Source: Abelmoschus esculentus (lineage: Eukaryota; Streptophyta; Magnoliopsida; Malvales; Malvaceae). From it: 64,000 nt of DNA. Each line of letters begins with the position of its first letter. The first letter of the stretch is position 1. Shown here one piece after another: positions 57,120-64,000 of the stretch. A program made the translations under genes and the position numbers. The stretch lies in the NCBI GenBank assembly GCA_035048815.1, contig JAUCBN010000016.1:7308501-7372500 (forward strand), given 5' to 3'. The notes under the pieces are model-generated. The model saw only the letters and a list, made by a program, of their open reading frames with translations. It was not told where the DNA came from and searched no databases.

Positions 57120-58810
57120 TTGAAATTATATCTATGGTGCTACTACGGTATCGTAAACGACGGCTTCTTCAGGTTCCTTTAACTCAGTTTTTTCTTCAGT
57201 AATCTCCTTGAGGATTACTGTTTCAGGATTCTTACCTACTATCCTAGCAAGTATTTCAGGGTCCTTTAATTTTAGTCCACTTCTAGTATATATGGTCTTA
57301 CACGGTTCATGTGACCAGTTCTAGCGACTTTAGTATCGCTGGGTAGACCTCCTATAGGTCAAATTTTCATCTATTGTGTCATCTTTCCTACTGTGATTTC
57401 CAGTGTTTTCAGAGCAGCTTCATTGTTTTGCATTCTTATCTCTACTTTGTCCATGAATGTGTCAGCTCTTTTAATGAATTTGTTTATGTTTGCGATATAA
57501 GTACCAGTCTGAGCCATGAATGTGTTCAGCGTATTCTCTAAAGTTTGGATGTCTGTTGTTTGCTGCTACGGTAGTGCCTACTGCGGCATCTGCTGCTAGA
57601 TAGTTTTGTTATTCTGCTCAAATCGAGTATTTTGCACAGGTTGATGTTGTGAGTTTAGTGCATTGTTAGGGTTACTCCATGAGAAGTTCGGGTGCTTTGT
57701 ACATGTTGTGTTGTAATTGTTTGATATATTTTTTCTATTAAAGTTCCCAACATAGAAAGTTAATTCTGGGTTTTGCGGGCACGCATTCGAGTCATGATTG
57801 TCGCCACATGTTTCATAGAAAACAGCCTTTACTTCTCGAATATTACTCAGCTTTTGTAGATCATTTACCATATTTGTCAAAGATGACAATTGTGCCAAGA
57901 TCGAATCTAAAGAGTCAAAATTTTTCATACCTCGCCTTGTTACTCCTTGTTTAGTGGTCGAGTTTTAATAATCATTCTTTGCTAACCTGTCCAGAATCTC
58001 TAGACTCTCATAGGGTGGGCGGTCTAATAACGTGTTGTAAGTGGAGATATCAAGCATCATTCTCGTGGGATTGCTAACTGCATTATAAAAGATTGATACT
58101 TGTGTCCATTCAGGCAATCCATGCATGGGGAATTTTCTATATAGTTCTCGATATCTTTCCCAAGCCTCATACATAAACTCGTCTTCTTCCTGTCTAAATG
58201 ATGTTATATCGTTTCTCAATTTATTTGTCATGTTGGTGTAACTAAAATATGCTAGAAAGCTTCGGCATAGTTTTGTCCATGAGTTCAACGACCCTGGTTG
58301 AAGGTTATTAAGCCAAGATTTTGTCCTATCCCTCAGTGAATAGGGAAAAAGTTTTAACTTCAGTACATCAGCAGAGACTCCCGAAAGCTTGAATAAATTG
58401 CAAATCTCTAAGAATGATTTAAGATGATATCGAGCATCTTCGTTAGCCGATCCCCCAAACTGACCTAGAGTACTAATCATGTTGAACATGACCGGTTTGA
58501 GTTCAAAATGTTCTGCCTCAATATTGGGCATAACTACGGCATGAGTTAATTCATCCAACTCTTCTTCCAAATAATCATAGGAGGTGCGGTGCGTACACGC
58601 TCTTGTCTTGGAAGGCTTGCTGGATCAACAAATGCGAATACGCCGCGGTTGTCTGCCTCGTCGGTATTCATGTCAGCGTTGTTCTGCTGGCTAGGTGCAA
58701 GGCTCATCCTTTCTCTTACCCTTTGTTTCAGACGCCTTGTTGTTCTTTCAATTTCTGGATCGTAAGGGTATTGGTCTATAGACGGATTGGACCTGGTCAT
58801 ACACAGAACA
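57120..58810 (-). pseudogene. E5 gag
   Basis: The N-terminus is at 58546-58800 (MTRSNPSIDQYPYDPEIERT). The main gag domain (57965-58570) is open over 201 codons: FELKPVMFNMISTLGQFGGS, FLEICNLFKLSGVSADVLKL, KLFPYSLRDRTKSWLNNLQP, MYEAWERYRELYRKFPMHGL. A zinc-knuckle-like CGDNHDSNACPQN and KHPNFSWSNPNNALNSQHQP follow at 57596-57928. The palindromic CTACGGTAG/CTGCGGCATCTGCTG cluster lies at 57570-57600 in a glutamine-rich linker. Nonsense changes separate the parts. Best preserved gag of the nest. Confidence 0.87.
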
Positions 58811-58894
58811 ATCCTAGTTATTTAAAGAATAAAAATAAAACAAAAGAAAAGAAAAGAAAATGCAGAAATAATTAGAAGTAAAGTTAAACGTCAG

Positions 58895-58912
58895 TCCCCG
58901 ACAACAACACCA
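58895..58912 (-). other. Primer-binding site of E5
   Basis: Minus strand TGGTGTTGTTGTCGGGGA, four bases inside the 5' LTR: the Athila/Tat-type primer site with C-to-T changes. Confidence 0.8.
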
Positions 58913-58916
58913 AATT

Positions 58917-60287
58917 TGACGTGTAGCTTGAAGTCCTATGTTAATTTCAAGGCTTTCACCTATTTTTGTCAAATTGTAATATTTTAGGTTGTCGAACCCA
59001 CAAGGACTGGTTCAGACTAGACTACATATTAATTTTGCACAAAAGAAAATAAAGAACACAAATAGTTTAGATTGTGATGCGAATAAAGTAAATATTAAAT
59101 AAACAATTAAATAAAGGAAGGAAATTTCAGTAATAAGAGTAAGACTAGGTTGAATGCTTTATAGAGGGGAGTCTAATTGCACTTATTATCCATTTATTAA
59201 TGTATCGGGTTGAACTATCGCTGCGATGGGTCGCACTAAGGGTTGCCTTGGCTGCCTAGGCGGGGTTATGCCTTGTCGACAAATCAACTTTTCATAGTTC
59301 GATAGAGCATTTTCATATGTATCCTCCTTATTCCTAAGCTCGAAAAACTATTGAAATCCATGTCTTGATGATATCTCCCGACGTGAATCAAGGATGAATA
59401 ACAACCGATCACATGCATCCTTTTAGTCGCTGAAACCCTTGCGGATTAGTCGACCCTTGAGTAAAGACCATACTCTCTCGTTTTGTGAGCTTAACTCTCC
59501 TGATATTAGACAAATAGATTTTTCTTCACATACTATCATCTCGAGCTCATATGCAAAGAAGAGTAAATGCCAAGATAGAATAAACTATAAAAATAATGTT
59601 TGCATTAATAAATATCAAATAGGTACAACTTTCTTCCCCAACTAGTTCACAAGCAACCTAAGCCTCAGTGGGGATTTAGAACATAATAACTTTGTTGGCG
59701 ACTTTAGGTTTTATTTACCCGACTTATTTTTCCTAACCCTAATGTATGACTTATATAGGCTAAGCCTAGGTTAAAGTCTTTCACACAAGGAAAAAATTCT
59801 AAAAGGTAAAGAATACAACTATTTATTAACTTATGACACTTTATTCTATTTCCTAAAATAACTCCTAGATTATCGCGTTGACCATTGACCATGTATTGCC
59901 TCCTTATATCCACTTTAGTATCTTCTCGCTTTGTGTCGTTAGAATCATCATCTTTTTTTTATTTATCGAGCACCAGTTGTTATCTTTAATCTGCTACCGC
60001 GACCTCTAAAGTGTTGTCGTGGCGGGTTTTTAACTGCAATTCAGCCTTAATTTCTAGCATTCATTGTCTTCTCTGGCATTACCTGTAGGGTAGGTTCTTG
60101 TCTGAGAAAGAAAACTATCAAATGCTTCTGTTTTATGTCAAATAATAGATAAATTCATAAATTAGTGTTGAGATGTTGGAATGTGAAAAATACTCAGAAT
60201 TATCTAATTTTGTACTTAATTCTATCCTTTAATTGCAATAACCGAGTGGAAAATAATATAAAAATTAGAACTAATATGAACTCATCA
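58917..60287 (-). mobile_element. E5 5' LTR
   Basis: TGACGTGTAGCTTGAAGTCC at the left and AACTCATCA at the right edge; 1371 bp. A TATATAAG-type box on the minus strand at about 59750-59758. Confidence 0.88.
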
Positions 60288-61467
60288 GTAGTTGTAGTAG
60301 CTGTGTGGTTAGGGAGTTTGTTGAATAACACATAGGTAGTTAGGATTATCGGTTTATCTAAACCTAAACCCTAAAACACAAAATATTCGATTAAAAGAAT
60401 TGTAGAATTCGTTTTGAAAACATCCTAATAAAACAAGTTAGAGTTTTTAAAGTTTTTAAACACCCATAATTTTAAAAAAATATATCATCCTTATTTAGGA
60501 ATCTAACTCTTCTTTTAAAAGATATAAATATCTTAAATATATTATACAAATATTTATTTTAATCTTCGATTCAAAATTAAGATATTATTAAGGTATAGAT
60601 ATCTACATTATTTTTTATGATACGAACCTAATATAAAATATAATATCTTTTAATTTAATAAAAAATATTATTAGAGTAAAATATCTTTTATAAAACTGTT
60701 TAAAACAAGATTCATTCGTATATAAGTATTTATTACCTTTTTCTAAATTAATAAAATGTTGTATTTATAAATAAACATTAGACATCTAGTTAAAAAGTTT
60801 AATTAAGAATAAATATAAAGGATATTTTACATTGCAACAATTAAAATATAGTAAAGATTAAAATCAACTCATGAAAAATGGAAATAAAAAATCACATGAT
60901 TTTTCCTCAAACAAATATAGGTTAGATGGATACGAAATTTAAGTTATAAATTATAATATTTTTCGTAAAGTTCGTTGCATGGTTTGAGTTAAATTACCAT
61001 CTTTAAATAAATTTTGAATATGAAATATTAAATAATTAAGAGTTAAAATTCAGTTTAAATGATAATATTAATAAATAAAAAGATAAATTTTTATATAAAT
61101 ATATCAATAATATTTTTTTAAGGTGATCAATCGGTTTAAACTATCATGATTGCTTAAATCACAGATAATATGATAAATAAAATTCACTTAATAATTTTTT
61201 AAAAATTATAATTCAGATATATCAAACTACATTCCATTTTACAAAATCCAATCTAAAAAGTAAGGAGTAACTAATAATAATAATAATAATAATAATAATT
61301 AATCCTCTAATTTCCCTAGTTAAACGCACCTTTCTTTTTTGTAATTTATTTATTACAGTAAATGTCCACTCCATTCCTGATTCCACCCTTGCGTTTAAGT
61401 TAACTGGACTCACCCAATTCACCTTTATCTTCATCTCTGTTTAAAGAAGCCATCTAATACTTTTTCC
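60288..61467. other. AT-rich spacer upstream of the acyl-activating enzyme gene
   Basis: After the right target duplication a short stretch (60293-60360) is probably the tail of copia E6. The rest is AT-rich without coding domains and contains the (TAA)n repeat at 61272-61299. The gene promoter must lie at its right end. Confidence 0.45.
61272..61299. repeat. (TAA)n microsatellite
   Basis: About nine copies of TAA, about 260 bases before the start codon of the acyl-activating enzyme gene. Confidence 0.9.
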
Positions 61468-61474
61468 TATTTAA
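61468..61474 (+). promoter_or_regulatory. Candidate TATA box of the acyl-activating enzyme gene
   Basis: TATTTAA, 93 bases before the start codon, followed by a pyrimidine-rich leader. Position fits, sequence is only moderately close to consensus. Confidence 0.4.
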
Positions 61475-61560
61475 GTCTGTATCAATCCAACCTAATTTCT
61501 CTGCAATCCAAGATTCTGATAATCTCTACAACAAAGGGAAATCAACTCATTTGTTCATCC

Positions 61561-63381
61561 ATGGATCAACTTCCAAAATGCAAAGGAAATTATGTGTCTC
61601 TCACCCCCTTGACTTTCCTGAAAAGGGCAAGCTCGGTTTATGCTAATCGAACTTCGATCATCTACGAGAATAATCGTTTCACTTGGAGTCAAACATACCA
61701 GCGTTGCCGTCGGCTAGCTTCCTCTCTCATCTCTCTCAACATCAAGAAAAACAATGTTGTAAGTTCATTTATTTAATTCATTTATGTTGCCATTAGTTGT
61801 TAACATTAATAATAACAAACTAAAACGTAAGATATTCATTTGCAGGTATCGGTTCTGGCTCCAAATATACCAGCCATGTATGAGATGCATTTTGCTGTTC
61901 CCATGGCCGGAGCGGTGCTCAACACACTCAATGCCAGGCTCGATGCAAAGAACGTCGCTAATCTTCTTCGCCACTCAGAGGCCAAGGTGTTCTTTATCGA
62001 CTACCAATTTGTGTCAGTGGCACTCGAGGCTCTTCGGTTGTTGATGGCCGACTCGCAACAAAACCAGTACTTAATTCCATTGGTGATTATCATAGATGAC
62101 ATAGACTCGCCTACGGGTGTCAGACTCGGCGAGTTGGAATATGAGCAGTTAATCCAGATGGGGGATTCAAAATTTGTTCCGGCTGAAATCCAGGATGAGT
62201 GGGATCCCATTTCGCTCAACTACACGTCCGGAACCACGTCCGAACCGAAAGGAGTTGTTTATAGCCATAGAGGCGCATATCTGAGTACTTTGAGTCTTGT
62301 TTTGGGTTGGCAAATGGGAGTTGAGCCTGTATATCTATGGTCCCTCCCGATGTTTCATTGCAATGGGTGGACTTTCACTTGGGGAGTCGCCGCACGTGGT
62401 GGGACTAACGTCTGTATACGCAACACAACCGCCTACAACATGTACCGTAACATCGCTTCTCACAAAGTAACTCACTTGTGTTGCGCACCCATCATCTTCA
62501 ACATCCTCATCGAGGCCAAACCGCATGAGCGTCACGAAATTACCTCTCCCGTGGAAGTACTCACCGGCGGTGCACCCCCACCAGCGTCACTCCTCGAGAA
62601 AATGGAATTCCTTGGATTTCATGTTACACATGCCTATGGCCTAACAGAGGCCACCGGCCCGGCCCTTGTGTGCGAGTGGCAAGCCAAGTGGAACAGCCTT
62701 CAGCGGGATAGCCAGGCGAGACTCAAAGAACGGCAAGGCATCAGCATATTGACACTAGCCGATGTTGATGTGAAGAATATCGAAACCATGGAAAGTGTAC
62801 CCCATGACGGCAAAACAATGGGGGAGATTGTACTTCGCGGAAGTAGCATAATGAAAGGGTATTTAAAAGACCCAGAGGCTACGTCCAAGGCTTTTAAGAA
62901 CGGGTGGTTCATCACTGGAGACGTGGGAGTGATACATAGCGATGGATACTTGGAAATTAAGGATAGATCAAAGGATGTCATCATTTCTGGTGGCGAAAAC
63001 ATCAGCAGTGTGGAATTGGAGTCGGTTCTTTACAGGCATCCGAGAGTCCTTGAGGCAGCAGTGGTGGCAATGCCTCACCCGCGGTGGGGGGAGAGTCCTT
63101 GTGCTTTTCTATCTGTGAGAGAGAACGAATGTGAGCGAAAAGACGACGTGACGGAAGCCGATATCATTGCTTACTGCCGTAAAAATCTTCCTCATTTTAT
63201 GGTTCCAAAGAAGGTGGAATTTGTCTCTGACTTGCCCAAAACTTCGACGGGAAAAATCCAAAAGTTTCAACTACGAGCTTTGGCCAAAACTTTCCAGCTT
63301 ATAGAGACCAAGTCTATTGAGGTCAACAACGGAATTGCTCAACACCATGGCGACAAGATTCTTTCTTTGTCTCGCCTTTGA
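61561..63381 (+). CDS. Peroxisomal acyl-activating enzyme (AAE/BZO1 clade acyl-CoA synthetase)
   Basis: Exons 61561-61758 and 61846-63381 with a GT-AG intron of 87 bases; 577 aa. AMP-forming synthetase of the ANL superfamily, which joins a carboxylic acid to CoA through an acyl-adenylate. The N-terminus NYVSLTPLTFLKRASSVYA is typical of the plant AAE1-12/BZO1/cinnamate-CoA ligase clade. The ATP-binding loop YTSGTTSEPKG is at residues 192-202; YGLTE at 330-334; GWFITGD at 419-425; KDRSKDVIISGGENIS at 438-453; the catalytic lysine in TSTGKIQ is K536. The end SRL is a strong plant type 1 peroxisomal signal. Length is normal and no defect is seen. Substrate (short chain, benzoate/cinnamate or other) cannot be told from sequence alone. 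No operon-like partners; neighbours are transposons. Confidence 0.95.
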
Positions 63382-63404
63382 AAGTCAACATTATTGTGAA
63401 TTAG

Positions 63405-63410
63405 AATAAA
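63405..63410 (+). terminator. Polyadenylation signal of the acyl-activating enzyme gene
   Basis: AATAAA, 24 bases after the stop codon. A very short 3' untranslated region would result; a later signal could also be used. Confidence 0.5.
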
Positions 63411-64000
63411 CCCAGAGTTCATTTTCTACTTCTACGTAAGGTTTGTTGATGCTTTGTGATGAGAGAAATCTTGTCAATTTATCATGCATCATTTTGTGTC
63501 TTCTGTTGAAATTTATTAAGAAATTGAATTTTAAACCTTAATCTTTTATTTTTTATATCCTAAACTCTAAACCTACACCCTATAAAATACATCATATACA
63601 CCCTTAATTCTTTCAACCCTAACCTTAAACTCTAAACTCTAAACCTCTAATTTAAAACGGAGGTACAAATGAATGCATGGAAAAGAGGCAGACAATTTGC
63701 ACCCTTTTTGATCAGCTATGAATTCCATTCTAATATCCGAACATAGAAAAATTATACCATGAATCTTTTTCACCACGTCATCTGTATTGAACAGGACCTG
63801 ATTGTATCATGAACGAACCCAATTGTATAGACCATGGATGACGTTTTGAACAAGGTTCATGATATAATCTCTCCGTAACATGGAGATATTATATAATAAT
63901 GGGATATGGTCTCATCCAATTATAATCACTCACTTCTTCATTATCTTCCAAGTTATTTTTTAAACCAACGAATCTTTACTCATTTTTTCTATATCAGGTA
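63411..64000. other. Downstream spacer with telomere-like words
   Basis: No gene recognised. Between about 63535 and 63650 there are many words such as CTAAACTCTAAACC and CAACCCTAACC, degenerate versions of the plant telomere unit. Confidence 0.5.

Larger units (their letters stand above)
52762..60287 (-). mobile_element. E5: complete non-autonomous Athila-like element
   Basis: LTRs at 52762-53593 (3') and 58917-60287 (5'), a primer site at 58895-58912, a polypurine tract at 53594-53610 and a perfect target duplication. Internal order on the minus strand: gag, protease, a tiny pol end, ORF3. RT, RNase H and integrase are absent. It belongs to the same broad group as E2/E3 but to another LTR subfamily. 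It is inserted in the copia element E6. Confidence 0.92.

Noticed and set aside
1..64000. tRNA, rRNA genes or organellar insertions
   Set aside because: No cloverleaf with A/B boxes and no rRNA core sequence was recognised by eye; the tRNA-like words seen are retrotransposon primer sites.

Overview
This is a stretch of nuclear DNA from a flowering plant, most likely a eudicot. It is AT-rich, both host genes have introns with GT-AG borders, and about two thirds of the window is nested plant retrotransposons (Ty3 Athila/Tat-like, Ty3 chromovirus, Ty1-copia, L1-type LINE). I cannot name the species from sequence alone. Two host genes can be read with confidence. ATG5 (autophagy, + strand, 8 coding exons, 9687-13525) encodes 363 aa and keeps the lysine that is joined to ATG12. 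A peroxisomal acyl-activating enzyme / acyl-CoA synthetase (+ strand, 2 exons, 61561-63381) encodes 577 aa, has all the adenylation motifs and ends in the targeting tripeptide SRL.

Layout. 1-1250: AT-rich with one doubtful small reading frame. 1400-1860: a GC-richer island with a complete type III hammerhead ribozyme (1655-1710), probably the remnant of a retrozyme. 2941-9546: a decayed L1-type LINE in + orientation. Its 5' region starts with about five 141-bp monomers, followed by ORF1 (DUF4283/zinc knuckle) and ORF2 (endonuclease, RT, RNase H); it ends about 140 bp before the ATG5 start codon. 9687-13525: ATG5. 13526-17980: AT-rich spacer with an (ATT)n microsatellite.

18700-60292 is a retrotransposon nest. 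E1 is a + strand Athila-like remnant (19714-20338, continuing 40790-41409). Within it lies E2, a - strand Athila-like element with gag-PR-RT-RH-IN (3' LTR 20339-21708; coding 22782-28992 and 40638-40789). E2 is itself split by a solo LTR (25683-27038) and by E3, a full-length element (28993-40632; target duplication TAACT/TAGCT). E3 is split by a Tekay-like solo LTR (35478-38902). To the right are a broken - strand chromovirus E4 (44117-48902) split by another solo LTR (45947-47107), a broken + strand copia element E6 (48903-52761), and inside E6 a complete - strand element E5 (52762-60287) with a perfect 5-bp target duplication GTAGT.

The most interesting features are as follows. E2 has the enzymes but has lost a third ORF, whereas E3 and E5 keep the third ORF but have lost RT-RH-IN; they therefore look like complementary partners. 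All three carry, next to the 3' LTR, an array of small hairpins with a 14-nt loop whose stems differ by compensatory base changes, and a duplicated polypurine-tract-plus-hairpin module. A short palindromic motif built on TGCC-N-GGCA recurs in LTRs, linkers and noncoding parts of these elements. All element coding regions carry stops or frameshifts. Function assignments for transposon parts rest on recognised family motifs; functional ideas about the hairpins and palindromes are inference.
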